A stretch of DNA of 32,829 bases from Neptuniibacter caesariensis (GTDB taxonomy: Bacteria; Pseudomonadota; Gammaproteobacteria; Pseudomonadales; Balneatricaceae): assembly GCF_000153345.1 (NCBI RefSeq), contig NZ_CH724125.1, positions 784,595 through 817,423 of the forward strand. Direction: 5' to 3'. Under the pieces are notes generated by a model. The model made no database searches and was not told the DNA's origin. It was given only the letters and a program-made list of their open reading frames with translations. The position numbers were made by a program, and so were the translations under genes. Shown here one piece after another: positions 14,940 to 24,269 of the stretch. Position 1 is the first letter of the stretch; each line of letters begins with the position of its first letter.

Positions 14940-15826
14940 TCACTATCCTGAGAGTTATTCTTAGCTTCTTTAGATGCTGATTGCTGCTCCTTCTCAGCTA
15001 TTTTTGCGAGTACAAGCAGCGTCATATCCAGTTGTTTCTCTATCTTGTCCAGTTTCTCTTCGACACGTTCGATGCGCTCAATGTTTCGTTCTTCTTTTTC
15101 GCTGAGTTCTCGTTCGTCCTGCTCAATGAAGAATACTGAAAAACTTGCGGTAAGCATCGAGAACATAGCCAGACCCATGAGGATCAGTAAGGAACCGAAG
15201 ATTCTGCCTTCTGTCGTGGCTGGCACCAAATCACCGTAGCCTACGGTAGTGACCGTAACCCAGGCCCACCATAATCCATCAAGAGGCGTTTCGAAAGCAG
15301 GGTCTATACCAGAGATGAGAAGGCCGGAGATAACCAGAATGACAAAGCAAATGAACAGTGTGATACCCAGATTATGCCGTGAAAGCAGGTCACGGGTATC
15401 TTTAGACACTCGCAGAAAAATACCGATCGTTAGTGCTAAACGGAGTGTTCTCAGAATACCGGCATAGAATGTGTCGACCCCCCAAAGAACCGGTAACCCT
15501 CCTAATACGATCAGTGGACTCATCCAGTTGTGCTTAAGGTATTTGATACGATCATCTACCAGTGTCAGCATAACCAGTAGCTCTGATAAAAACAGGAGCC
15601 AGATCAGCCAGTCGGATGTGAATGCTGTATAACTATTTGATATGCCCTTGGATTGAAGGTACCAATCGATCAGAATCCAGATCGCGGCAAGGACCATAGG
15701 GCCTTCGAAACGTCGGCCCCACTTTAGAGCCTTTTCATTTTCGTTAGAATCTACACCACCAAAGCCTACCAGGCGCATAAGTGCTGAGTGTCGTTCGTAT
15801 TCCATTGCAGGCCCCGCTAGTGCCAT
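14936..15826 (-). CDS. Voltage-gated-type potassium channel (ion transport protein)
   Basis: A 296-residue inner-membrane channel. Hydrophobic segments at about 43-58, 72-90, 102-118 and 123-139 form a reduced voltage-sensor-like region. The pore module follows (about 155-235), with selectivity filter TTVGYGD at 193-199. That identifies it as a K+ channel. The S4-like segment (RTLRLALTIGIFLRV) has only a few arginines, so voltage gating is uncertain. Residues 235-275 are a charged heptad-rich coiled coil (EKEERNIERIERVEEKLDKIEKQLD) that probably tetramerises. A 7-bp inverted repeat lies just before its ATG, and the GFA gene overlaps its stop. Confidence 0.92.
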   Translation of the reverse strand: MALAGPAMEYERHSALMRLVGFGGVDSNENEKALKWGRRFEGPMVLAAIWILIDWYLQSKGISNSYTAFTSDWLIWLLFLSELLVMLTLVDDRIKYLKHNWMSPLIVLGGLPVLWGVDTFYAGILRTLRLALTIGIFLRVSKDTRDLLSRHNLGITLFICFVILVISGLLISGIDPAFETPLDGLWWAWVTVTTVGYGDLVPATTEGRIFGSLLILMGLAMFSMLTASFSVFFIEQDERELSEKEERNIERIERVEEKLDKIEKQLDMTLLVLAKIAEKEQQSASKEAKNNSQDSD

Positions 15827-15833
15827 TACTACT

Positions 15834-15855
15834 CACATAAGATAAAGGTTATGTG
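15834..15855. repeat. Inverted repeat between batD and the K+ channel gene
   Basis: CACATAA (15834-15840) and TTATGTG (15849-15855) form a 7-bp stem with an 8-base loop. On the minus strand it covers the batD stop codon and ends 7 bases before the channel ATG, where a ribosome-binding site would be. It could hamper or couple translation of the channel. Confidence 0.4.
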
Positions 15856-17516
15856 ATGTAGCTAAATTTTTCATCACCTTCTTCAAGATCAAGGAATTGT
15901 CGCTGTTGGCGGAAGCGAATACGTTCAATGGCTTCTAACAAAAGATCTCCTTGCCAGGGCTCACTGCTACTTCCATATAGGTGCTGCTCAAGATCTAAAA
16001 CCAGAAAGTTGATGGTCTGGTTATTGGCTTTCTCGCAAAACAGCTCCAGGTTAATCAGATTGCTATCATTCCAGAAGGATTGTCCCCACTCGATCAGGCG
16101 TAGCTGGGCAATTTCAGGATTGTTCTGGTTGCAAGCCATAGATAGCGCCTGAAAAGTATTTTTTTCTGCAATAGCCGATGTGGCTTGCTGACGCAGATGT
16201 TGCTCAAACTCTAAGGCTTGCTCTTTTTCCTGGCTGTCTTTCTGGATAGAGCGGAGCTTGCTGAAAGAGTAAATACAGCCGAGTGTGCTGATGATACTGA
16301 TTCCAGTGAGTAGCCAAATCAGCAGGTTTGAAGAGCCTCCGGTATTGCCATTTTGCATACTTGAGTGCTGAGTAGGGGCTGATGCTTTTGCTGGGCCTTC
16401 AGCGATTTTAACTACCTTCTCTGGCAGTGTAGCGGTTTGGCCCGTCTCTGATCCGGTGTTCCACCACGGAATATCGACAGCAGGTAGGGACATCTCGCCT
16501 ATTTGATCAGCGCGAAGTTGTATCTCTTCGATACGTGTGCTGGAAATGCCATGTTCGGTCTGTGTTTCTTCAAGTGTAACATTCAGCAATTGACTACTAC
16601 TTTGTTGGCCTCCCAGCTCAAAGATTGAGGGAAGTACTGAGGCGGGTAGACCATCGGCCTCCAGGCTGATTTTACGGATAAGGGGTTCGCCTCTGGGGAT
16701 ACCGGTCACCTCAGCCAGACTGTCGTTGATCGCTAAGCTGGACGCAGGTAGCCAGATATTATTCGAGTTTTTATAAGCAGGGGGCTTAGCAACAAGAATC
16801 AATGGTTCGCTGCTTAACTCAACCAGAGTCTCCCCGGGTTGGGTAGCTGTGAATGTGATTGAGTCGATCTCAAGAAGACCTTCTTTATTTGGAAATAAAG
16901 CGTAGCTGGTTTCCGTTACGGTAAAGTTCTGCCCTCTGACTATCTCTGTATATTGTTTCTGCTCTTCCAGCATTTTGATCAACAGATCGTCTGATTGTGG
17001 CAGGTTTAAGGTTGCATCCAGCGGTAAAGGCCTTAGATGGAAAACCTTGGCTTTCAGAATAGCTTGAGCGTTTAGGTAGATCTCATCCTGATTAAGCTCC
17101 AACTCCAGAAACAGGGAACGCCCAGTGCTGGAAAAATTCGGGTTATCTTCAGCTGGTAGAACCGAAATGGCAATCTCAGTCGAACGCTCTTGGCCAATCT
17201 GCAAAGAGGGGATGACCTGTTCTCCGTCAGACAGAGGCCTTAGTTGTAACTGCCAGCGAGTTTTGTTGGTGACTGAACCTGTGCTGTGGCTAGAGACGTT
17301 GACCTTACGGCTTCCTAGGATGTTGAAAGCAGGTTGCAGTGGACGCAGGTCAGGGCGTATTTCGTCTGCCTGGTCAGTCTCGATGGTTAAGGTCAGTTTC
17401 TGCCCTTGATAGACGGTGTTTCTATCAACTTTTGTGGTGACATCGGCTAGCAGAATTTGAGGGATCAAAAGGAAGCATATAAAAACAATTTTTTGCAACA
17501 CAGACACAATAACCAC
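15849..17516 (-). CDS. BatD family protein (oxygen-tolerance/aerotolerance type)
   Basis: 555 residues from GTG 17516. That start has AAGGG 6 bases upstream and places a clean signal peptide at the N-terminus (IVFICFLLIPQILLA, cleavage before DVTTKV). The longer frame to 17624 adds 36 residues with no ribosome-binding site. After the signal comes the BatD pattern, VDRNTVYQGQKLTLTIETD, with further beta-sandwich repeats (PLDATLNLPQSDDLLI; ATQPGETLVELSSEP). A membrane segment near NLLIWLLTGISIISTLGCIY precedes a cytosolic tail. BatD normally sits with MoxR, BatA, BatB and BatC. None is adjacent here, so its partners must be elsewhere or missing. Confidence 0.88.
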   Translation of the reverse strand: MVIVSVLQKIVFICFLLIPQILLADVTTKVDRNTVYQGQKLTLTIETDQADEIRPDLRPLQPAFNILGSRKVNVSSHSTGSVTNKTRWQLQLRPLSDGEQVIPSLQIGQERSTEIAISVLPAEDNPNFSSTGRSLFLELELNQDEIYLNAQAILKAKVFHLRPLPLDATLNLPQSDDLLIKMLEEQKQYTEIVRGQNFTVTETSYALFPNKEGLLEIDSITFTATQPGETLVELSSEPLILVAKPPAYKNSNNIWLPASSLAINDSLAEVTGIPRGEPLIRKISLEADGLPASVLPSIFELGGQQSSSQLLNVTLEETQTEHGISSTRIEEIQLRADQIGEMSLPAVDIPWWNTGSETGQTATLPEKVVKIAEGPAKASAPTQHSSMQNGNTGGSSNLLIWLLTGISIISTLGCIYSFSKLRSIQKDSQEKEQALEFEQHLRQQATSAIAEKNTFQALSMACNQNNPEIAQLRLIEWGQSFWNDSNLINLELFCEKANNQTINFLVLDLEQHLYGSSSEPWQGDLLLEAIERIRFRQQRQFLDLEEGDEKFSYIT

Positions 17517-17751
17517 TCTGGCCCTTAAATAACAAAAGGCAAAACTTAATCGAAGATGAACGCTTGTTTCATTATGAGTAATGTAAAACGGCAAGGCAAC
17601 GTTTAGACAGCGAGAAAACTTCATGTGCTAAGGCATTATTTTTCTTGCAAAAACTGTAAAAAGTTGCTGTTAAACCGGTGTTTTTTTATCGGAATCGTTC
17701 TGATCGCTTTAAAGCCTGCTGGCAAAGGCGTATAAGAATTAAAAAGCGTTC

Positions 17752-17757
17752 TATACT
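17752..17757 (+). promoter_or_regulatory. Possible -10 of gdhB
   Basis: TATACT lies 31 bases before the gdhB ATG. No convincing -35 is seen at 16-18 bases upstream. The 272-base gap between the divergent batD and gdhB starts holds no gene that I can support. Confidence 0.25.
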
Positions 17758-17788
17758 TCTGATTATTCGAGAAAATAGGGGATCGGTA

Positions 17789-20700
17789 ATGGCCAAGTGG
17801 GATCAGGACGAAAAAAGCAGTTTATTGTCAGCGCTTTGTAATGAATTACAGACCCGGTTACCAGAAGATAGGGCCGCGGATCTTGTCGAATTCGCGACCC
17901 TTTACTATGCCTCTGCTTCTGAGGTCGATCTTCTTGAGTGGAAGCTGGAAGATCTCTATGGCTCTACTATTGCGTGTTGGCAGTTTATTCAAAGTAGAAA
18001 GCGGGCGCAGGCTAAGGTCCGTGTTTTTAATCCTGATTATGAGCAGCACGGTTGGCAGTCCACCCATACGATTATCGAGGTTTTGCAGGAGGATATGCCT
18101 TTCCTGGTAGATTCTCTGCGAATGGAGTTAAACCGTCGCAATCTAACCATTCATGCGATTCATAATGCCGTGGTATCGATGAAGCGTGATGATAAAGGCG
18201 GATTAATCCAGGTACTAAAAAAAGATAGTCGAGCTAAGCATTCCCATCCTGAGTCATTGGTGTCTATTGAAGTTGACCGACATACCGATGAAGTTGAGCT
18301 AAAAGAGCTTGAGCATGCACTTCTGAATGTCCTTGAAGATGTGTCAATGGTGGTTGAAGACTTTGATCCGATGTTGGAAAAATGTGATTCCCTGGCGGGC
18401 CATTTTTCTAAAACAATCAAAGGCTACGATAAATCTGTTATTTCGGAAGTCCATGACTTTATCGCCTGGCTTAAAGATCACTTTACCTTCCTTGGTTACG
18501 ATGAATACAAACTCAACGATAAGAATGGTAAGCCTGTTTTAGAAGCGGTTCCGGGAAGCCAGTTGGGGTTGTTACGTTTTTGCGATGAACATTGTCGATC
18601 TGCGTTGGTTAATGACAATGACCGTGATGCTGAGGGTTTTGTTCTTATCCCGGATGTTTTGTCTTTTACTAAGTCCAGCCGTGAATCCAGTGTTCACCGT
18701 CCGATCTACCCCGATTACATCAGCATCAAGCAGTTTAATAGCAAAGGTGAAGTGGTAGGTGAGTGCCGTTTTCTAGGTTTGTATACATCCAGTGTCTATA
18801 TTCAGAGTTCGAGACAGATCCCGGTTGTCAGGCGAAAAGTCGAAGCGATTATGGAAAAGTCAGGCTTGCATCGGTATGGGCACGATTGGAAAGAGCTACT
18901 ACAAATACTTGAGATTCATCCCCGTGATGACCTGTTTCAGGTAAGCGTGGAGGATCTTTACAAAACAGTACTGGGAGTATTGCAGATTCACGAACGTCGG
19001 CAGATTCGCTTATTTGTCCGTAAAGATTATTTTGGCCAGTTTTATTCCTGTTTAGTCTATTCTCCAAGGGATATTTACAGTACTGATTTCAGACATAAAG
19101 TGCAGGCCCAACTGATGGATCAGTTGAACTGCGATAAAGCAGATTTTACTACATATTTCTCTGAATCAATTCTGACCCGAACCCAATTTATCCTCCGTGG
19201 CGATAATATTGCTGAAGACTTCGATCCGGTTAAGTTGGAGCGCTTAGTCCGAATGGCAGCGAGAAGTTGGCGTGATGATCTCCAGGATGCGCTCATTGAA
19301 ACCCTTGGGGAAGAACAGGGTATACGAACATTTAATCTCTATGGTGATGGCTTTCCTGCCAGTTATAGTGCTGACTTTTCTGCACGGACGGCGGTTGTCG
19401 ATCTCCAGCATATCAGAAAGCTGACTGAGCAAAGCCCGCTTCAATTGAGCTTTTATCAAGCATTGGAACGTGATCAGGCAAGCCTGAATTTCAAGCTGTT
19501 TAGCCTCGGTGCTTCATTGCCTCTCTCTGATGTGATCCCCGTTCTGGAAAACCTGGGTTTAAGGGTTATAGATGAGCATCCGTATCGGATTAGTAGTAAA
19601 AGTCAGGGGGTCTGGATCCATGATTTCAATCTACAGTATACCGGTGTTGGTTCAGTCAGTTTGCAGACACTCAAAGCGGTATTCGAAGATGCATTCCTGA
19701 ATATCTGGCGAGGTGAAGCGGCGAGTGATGAATTCAACCGCCTTGTTCTTGCCGCGCAAATGGGCTGGCGAGAAGTGGCAATGCTACGTGCCTATGCTGC
19801 TTATATGAAACAGATGCGTTTTGCGATCAGCCAGGAGGCGGTGAGTAATACGTTAAACTCCTACGTCAACATTGCAGCATTACTGGTGGAGCTATTCGAG
19901 GCTCGGTTTAAGCCAAAATCCAAGGCTCAGGCTCAAGGTATTGAAGAGCAGATAATTGCCAGCCTCGATGATGTGAGCGGTTTGAATGATGACCGGGTTA
20001 TTCGTCAGTACCTGGCGCTTATGAATGCGACGCTAAGAACCAACTTCTATCAGTCTCAGCCGAATGGTGATTTGAAAAACTATTTCTCATTTAAGTTATC
20101 TCCGGATCTAATTCCGGATATGCCCTTACCACGGCCTAAATTTGAAATCTTCGTGTTCTCGCCGCGGGTTGAAGGTGTTCACTTGCGTGGAGGCAAAGTT
20201 GCCCGAGGTGGTCTGCGATGGTCCGATAGGATTGAAGACTTCCGTACTGAAGTGCTGGGGTTAGTTAAAGCCCAGCAGGTTAAAAATGCGGTCATTGTGC
20301 CTGTAGGCGCCAAAGGTGGTTTTGTCGCCAAGCTGCTTAATGATTCGATGAGTCGTGAACAGTGGCTTGAAGAGGGAATCGCTTGTTACAAAACCTTTAT
20401 CAGCGGGCTACTGGATATTACCGATAATCTTGTAGAGGGAGAGGTTATCCCGCCGCCATTAGTTGTAAGACGCGATGAAGACGATACTTATCTGGTTGTG
20501 GCTGCAGATAAAGGGACGGCGACCTTCTCCGATATTGCTAATGAAATAGCAGAAGATTATGGCTTCTGGCTGGGCGATGCTTTTGCTTCGGGGGGAAGTC
20601 AGGGGTATGACCATAAGAAAATGGGCATTACCGCCAGAGGGGCATGGGTTTCTGTTGAGCGACATTTCCGTGAGATGGGCCTCAATACGGATAAGGACGA

Positions 20701-22615
20701 TTTCACTGTAATCGGTATCGGCGATATGTCTGGTGATGTGTTTGGTAATGGCATGTTGCTATCCAAACATATCTGTCTGGTTGCAGCCTTCAACCATATG
20801 CATATCTTCATCGATCCTACCCCCAATCCTGCTAAAAGCTGGAATGAGCGACAACGATTATTTGATCTGCCTCGCTCAGCATGGACTGATTATGATGAAA
20901 AACTCATTTCCAAAGGGGGAGGCGTTTTTTCCCGTAATGCGAAATCTATAGAGCTTACGCCTGAAATCCAGGCTTTGACTGGCCTTAAAGCAAAATCGGT
21001 TAATCCCAATGAGTTGATCAGTGCATTACTTAAAGCGCAAGTTGATCTTATCTGGAATGGCGGTATCGGTACTTATGTTAAGGCAAGTGATGAAACCGAT
21101 GCTGATATCGGTGATAAAGCTAATGATGCTTTACGTATCAATGGACAGGAGTTGCGCTGCAAAGTTGTAGGGGAGGGGGGCAACCTTGGGTTAAGCCAGA
21201 AGGCACGTATGGAATATACACTTAATGGCGGCCGGATGAATACGGACTTCATTGATAATGCAGGAGGGGTAGATTGTTCTGACCATGAGGTAAATATCAA
21301 GATTCTGCTAAACCAGATTGTAGCCGATGGGGATATGACGCAAAAACAGCGTAATCGGCTTCTTGAAGATATGACCGATGATGTCGCCGGTTTAGTTTTG
21401 CAGAACAATTATCGCCAGGTGCAGGCGATCTCTATGGCTGAATCCCGTTCTGCAGAGAGTATGGCTGAATATCAGCGCTACATCAGCAATATGGAGAGCG
21501 CCGGCAAGTTGGATCGTGACCTTGAGTTCCTGCCCGCTGACGAAGCATTGAACGAGCGTCGAAGCTCGAATAAGGGGCTGACCCGACCGGAACTATCGGT
21601 ATTGATCTCATATAGTAAGGCTGAGCTCAAAGAGGCGCTGACACGTTCAGCGGTACCGGATGATGCTTACCTTTCCAATGAGTTGTATACGGCTTTCCCG
21701 GAAAACCTGCTGAGCGATTTCGGCTCTCAGCTTTCCTCCCACCGACTACGCCGTGAGATCATTGGGACTCAGATCGCCAATCATATGATCAACATGATGG
21801 GGATCAATTTTGTCGATCGCCTGCGGATATCAACGGGCGCTGATGATGCGGTCATCGCACGTGCTTACATGTTGGCTCGTGATGTCTTTGACGTAGAAGA
21901 GCAATGGTTACAGATAGAAAAGCTTGATCATAAAGTAGCCAGTGAACTGCAGGTTGAAATGATGCATGAATTACAGCATCTGATGAGACGTGCTACACGT
22001 TGGTTCGTGCGAAATCGACGCGCTGAATTAGATTGCGCCAAAGAGGTGGCTTTCTTTAGGGAGCATCTGGGCAAGCTTGTCAGCAAGCAGGAAAATCTGT
22101 TCAGTGGTGAACCTTTGGAGCGCTGGCACAAAGCTAAACAGAGGTATCAAGAGGCTGGTGTGCCTGCCAAACTGGCTAAGCTGGTGGCTGGAGCGCGATG
22201 CTTGTATGCGTCACTGGGTATTATCGAAGTAGCCGCCGTTTCGGAGATCTCCGCGGATAAAGTTGCAAAAATCTACTTTGGTCTGGGTGAGCGGCTCGAG
22301 CTGGATTGGTTGTCGAAAAAGCTTAATAAGCTGTCTGTCGATAATTATTGGCAGGCTTTGGCCAGAGAAGCGTTTCGTGATGATCTGGATTGGCAGCAAC
22401 GTGCGGTCGTTGATAATGCAATTCAAAGTCGTGGTAAAGGCTCTGATGTGACAGCGATCATTGATAAGTGGTGTTCTGATAACGATTGGTTGCTTGAGCG
22501 CTGGCAGAATGTCCTGACCGAGCTTAAAAGTGCTAAAAAACAGGAATATGCAATGTATACTGTGGCGCTAAGAGAGCTATTTGATTTAGCCAAAACCAGC
22601 CAGTTTAGTCGTTAA
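17789..22615 (+). CDS. gdhB: NAD-specific glutamate dehydrogenase, large (180 kDa) type
   Basis: 1608 residues from ATG 17789, which has AGGGGA 7 bases upstream. A frame open to 17678 adds 37 Arg/Lys-rich residues unlike the family start. It oxidises L-glutamate to 2-oxoglutarate and ammonia with NAD+, a catabolic role. The long N-terminal regulatory region (ACT-like, about 1-700) precedes the catalytic part. There KVARGGLRWSDR is near residue 800, the Lys-bearing VPVGAKGGFVAK near 836, and the nucleotide loop GIGDMSGDVFGNG near 976. IWNGGIGTYVK and VVGEGGNLGLSQKARMEY follow, then a helical C-terminal domain. Length matches the roughly 1620-residue Pseudomonas enzyme. A DUF2835 gene follows closely. 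Confidence 0.96.
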   Translation: MAKWDQDEKSSLLSALCNELQTRLPEDRAADLVEFATLYYASASEVDLLEWKLEDLYGSTIACWQFIQSRKRAQAKVRVFNPDYEQHGWQSTHTIIEVLQEDMPFLVDSLRMELNRRNLTIHAIHNAVVSMKRDDKGGLIQVLKKDSRAKHSHPESLVSIEVDRHTDEVELKELEHALLNVLEDVSMVVEDFDPMLEKCDSLAGHFSKTIKGYDKSVISEVHDFIAWLKDHFTFLGYDEYKLNDKNGKPVLEAVPGSQLGLLRFCDEHCRSALVNDNDRDAEGFVLIPDVLSFTKSSRESSVHRPIYPDYISIKQFNSKGEVVGECRFLGLYTSSVYIQSSRQIPVVRRKVEAIMEKSGLHRYGHDWKELLQILEIHPRDDLFQVSVEDLYKTVLGVLQIHERRQIRLFVRKDYFGQFYSCLVYSPRDIYSTDFRHKVQAQLMDQLNCDKADFTTYFSESILTRTQFILRGDNIAEDFDPVKLERLVRMAARSWRDDLQDALIETLGEEQGIRTFNLYGDGFPASYSADFSARTAVVDLQHIRKLTEQSPLQLSFYQALERDQASLNFKLFSLGASLPLSDVIPVLENLGLRVIDEHPYRISSKSQGVWIHDFNLQYTGVGSVSLQTLKAVFEDAFLNIWRGEAASDEFNRLVLAAQMGWREVAMLRAYAAYMKQMRFAISQEAVSNTLNSYVNIAALLVELFEARFKPKSKAQAQGIEEQIIASLDDVSGLNDDRVIRQYLALMNATLRTNFYQSQPNGDLKNYFSFKLSPDLIPDMPLPRPKFEIFVFSPRVEGVHLRGGKVARGGLRWSDRIEDFRTEVLGLVKAQQVKNAVIVPVGAKGGFVAKLLNDSMSREQWLEEGIACYKTFISGLLDITDNLVEGEVIPPPLVVRRDEDDTYLVVAADKGTATFSDIANEIAEDYGFWLGDAFASGGSQGYDHKKMGITARGAWVSVERHFREMGLNTDKDDFTVIGIGDMSGDVFGNGMLLSKHICLVAAFNHMHIFIDPTPNPAKSWNERQRLFDLPRSAWTDYDEKLISKGGGVFSRNAKSIELTPEIQALTGLKAKSVNPNELISALLKAQVDLIWNGGIGTYVKASDETDADIGDKANDALRINGQELRCKVVGEGGNLGLSQKARMEYTLNGGRMNTDFIDNAGGVDCSDHEVNIKILLNQIVADGDMTQKQRNRLLEDMTDDVAGLVLQNNYRQVQAISMAESRSAESMAEYQRYISNMESAGKLDRDLEFLPADEALNERRSSNKGLTRPELSVLISYSKAELKEALTRSAVPDDAYLSNELYTAFPENLLSDFGSQLSSHRLRREIIGTQIANHMINMMGINFVDRLRISTGADDAVIARAYMLARDVFDVEEQWLQIEKLDHKVASELQVEMMHELQHLMRRATRWFVRNRRAELDCAKEVAFFREHLGKLVSKQENLFSGEPLERWHKAKQRYQEAGVPAKLAKLVAGARCLYASLGIIEVAAVSEISADKVAKIYFGLGERLELDWLSKKLNKLSVDNYWQALAREAFRDDLDWQQRAVVDNAIQSRGKGSDVTAIIDKWCSDNDWLLERWQNVLTELKSAKKQEYAMYTVALRELFDLAKTSQFSR

Positions 22616-22625
22616 TAATTGTTAT

Positions 22626-22645
22626 AGGGGCCTGTAATGGCCCCT
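22626..22645. other. Hairpin between gdhB and the DUF2835 gene
   Basis: AGGGGCC-TGTAAT-GGCCCCT forms a 7-bp GC-rich stem 10 bases after the gdhB stop and 11 bases before the next ATG. No T tract follows, so it more likely stabilises or attenuates the transcript than ends it. Confidence 0.5.
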
Positions 22646-22656
22646 GAATATCTTAG

Positions 22657-22878
22657 ATGAAGTCGATAGTAGTAGATTTGTATATCAGCCCTGATAAATA
22701 TAAAAAATTGTATCAGGGGCTTGCTCAAAATGTTTATACCCGTGCCACTGATGGACGCAGTGTTCAGTTTCCTGCTCATATTCTTCAGCCCTTCCTTTTA
22801 TCTGATGGAATCAAAGGCCGGTTCAGGATCAACTTTGATGATCGGGGAAAGTACCTGGGGATTGAAAAAGTAAGCTGA
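22657..22878 (+). CDS. DUF2835 family protein
   Basis: A 73-residue cytoplasmic protein matching DUF2835, a small gammaproteobacterial family of unknown function. The typical core is present: QFPAHILQPFLLSDGIKGRFRINFDDRGKYLGIEKV. It lies 41 bases after gdhB with a hairpin between, so it is probably cotranscribed. No clear ribosome-binding site is visible before the ATG, so it may depend on coupling or read-through from gdhB. Confidence 0.88.
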   Translation: MKSIVVDLYISPDKYKKLYQGLAQNVYTRATDGRSVQFPAHILQPFLLSDGIKGRFRINFDDRGKYLGIEKVS

Positions 22879-22881
22879 TAA

Positions 22882-22898
22882 TGCACCGGTTTGGTGCG
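22882..22898. promoter_or_regulatory. NtrC-like palindrome or short hairpin upstream of pyrD
   Basis: TGCACC-GGTTT-GGTGCG fits the NtrC pattern TGCACC-N5-GGTGCA except for the last base. It also forms a 5-bp hairpin immediately after the DUF2835 stop. Either reading is possible. The lack of a T tract argues against a terminator. Confidence 0.3.
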
Positions 22899-22958
22899 CC
22901 GTCTACAAGTATGCCCCTTCTGTGCATTTCTGCTCTGTTATTCGGCGGTTGCCTCGCC

Positions 22959-22964
22959 TATAAT
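22959..22964 (+). promoter_or_regulatory. Likely -10 of pyrD
   Basis: A consensus TATAAT sits 29 bases before the pyrD start. The -35 region at normal spacing is poor, so the promoter may need an activator or be weak. The transcript would have a short leader containing a run of six T. Confidence 0.45.
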
Positions 22965-22993
22965 CGTGCAAATTTTTTCCATCAGGAACTACT

Positions 22994-24019
22994 ATGTTGT
23001 ATTCACTGACTCGCTCTTTGATGTTTCAGCTTGATCCAGAGCTTTCTCATAACGTTGCCCTACGTTCTATGAATCTGGCGGCTTCGCTTGGAGTTAATCA
23101 GCTACTAGGGGCTGAAAATCTGTCAGACCCTGTACAGGTCATGGGTATTAACTTCCCTAACCGGGTAGGTCTGGCTGCGGGTCTGGATAAAAATGGCATT
23201 GCAGTTGATGGAATGGCAGCAATGGGGTTTGGCTTTGTAGAAGTGGGCACTGTGACACCTCGACCTCAAGCAGGTAATCCGAAGCCGCGTATCTTCAGGC
23301 TGCCAGAGCAACAGGCGATCATCAATCGTATGGGTTTCAATAATGATGGTGTCGATGTTCTGTTAAAAAATCTGGATAAAAGTCGTTATAAGGGCGTTCT
23401 GGGTATTAACATCGGTAAGAACAAAGATACCCCAAATGAAAATGCCAATGACGATTATCTATATTGCCTACGCAAGGTTTACGGTCGGGCTTCTTACATT
23501 ACCGTCAATGTTTCTTCGCCTAATACGCCGGGTTTGCGTACCCTTCAATACGGTGAGTCCCTAAACAGCTTGCTGGATGCCTTGAAATCTGAACAGGCTA
23601 AACTGGCCAAGTTTCATGATCGATATGTACCGATTGCGGTTAAAATCGCTCCGGACATGACTGATGAAGAGCTGGCACTGGTAGCGGCTTCGCTTAAGTC
23701 TTATGAGATGGATGGTGTTATTGCAACGAATACAACATTGTCTCGTGAGGGTGTCGAAGGTCTGGAATATGCGGACGAAGCGGGTGGCTTATCGGGTGCG
23801 CCGGTGCGTAATAAGTCTACCAAAGTGATTCGTACTCTGGCTCAGGAGCTGGAGGGTGCGCTACCGATTATTGGGGTAGGCGGTATTACAGAAGGTTACG
23901 ATGCTGCTGAAAAGATTGAAGCGGGTGCAAGCCTGGTGCAAATCTATTCCGGATTTATTTATCGTGGACCGCAGTTGGTTGCCGATTCAGTAAAGGCTAT
24001 GCAGCAGTTACACAAATAA
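22994..24019 (+). CDS. pyrD: Dihydroorotate dehydrogenase, quinone-dependent (class 2)
   Basis: Oxidises dihydroorotate to orotate in pyrimidine synthesis, passing electrons through FMN to membrane quinone. Its 341 residues include the N-terminal amphipathic membrane-associating segment of class 2 enzymes ([20 protein letters not shown]). [10 protein letters not shown] binds FMN, and the catalytic Ser175 is in [11 protein letters not shown]; class 1 enzymes have Cys there. The C-terminal IIGVGGI...[16 protein letters not shown] holds the FMN phosphate. AGGA lies 6 bases before the ATG. Followed by a bidirectional terminator shared with rmf. Confidence 0.97.
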   Translation: MLYSLTRSLMFQLDPELSHNVALRSMNLAASLGVNQLLGAENLSDPVQVMGINFPNRVGLAAGLDKNGIAVDGMAAMGFGFVEVGTVTPRPQAGNPKPRIFRLPEQQAIINRMGFNNDGVDVLLKNLDKSRYKGVLGINIGKNKDTPNENANDDYLYCLRKVYGRASYITVNVSSPNTPGLRTLQYGESLNSLLDALKSEQAKLAKFHDRYVPIAVKIAPDMTDEELALVAASLKSYEMDGVIATNTTLSREGVEGLEYADEAGGLSGAPVRNKSTKVIRTLAQELEGALPIIGVGGITEGYDAAEKIEAGASLVQIYSGFIYRGPQLVADSVKAMQQLHK

Positions 24020-24043
24020 AAAAGGCTCCCTTTATGGGAGCCT
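24018..24043. terminator. Bidirectional terminator between pyrD and rmf
   Basis: AGGCTCCC-TTTAT-GGGAGCCT with six A immediately upstream on the plus strand. It reads as a strong intrinsic terminator for rmf on the minus strand (T run) and a weaker one for pyrD (GATTTAT). Confidence 0.88.
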
Positions 24044-24062
24044 GATTTATGAAATTAGTTCG

Positions 24063-24269
24063 TCAATGTAGTGCCGGATCGGATTGAATGGCAGAAACCC
24101 CTTCCATTCCATTCCAGTGAGCCTCCCGGCCTTGGCGCCAACCGCTCATCCAGTGGCTTCGTAAATCTGATGTATTAACCGGGCAGTTGTCCCGGGATTT
24201 TCCGCTTAATCCGGCTTGAAAGCCTCGATTGAAAAGTGTGGTAGTACGATCACGCTTTTGTCTCTTCAT
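24063..24269 (-). CDS. rmf: Ribosome modulation factor
   Basis: A small basic protein that binds 70S ribosomes and turns them into inactive 100S dimers in stationary phase. The 68-residue sequence has the family signature MKRQKRDR at the start, RGFQAGLSGKSRDNCP, and the SHWMSGWRQGRE block, clearly homologous to E. coli RMF. It is slightly longer than the E. coli protein (55), with an extra C-terminal stretch (EGVSAIQSDPALH). AGAGG lies 9 bases before the ATG. It is convergent with pyrD and divergent from rlmKL. Confidence 0.95.
   Translation of the reverse strand: MKRQKRDRTTTLFNRGFQAGLSGKSRDNCPVNTSDLRSHWMSGWRQGREAHWNGMEGVSAIQSDPALH

Noticed and set aside
17678-17788. N-terminal extension of the glutamate dehydrogenase
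   Set aside because: It is Arg/Lys-rich and unlike the family start; ATG 17789 has a good ribosome-binding site and MAKWDQDEKSS suits the family.
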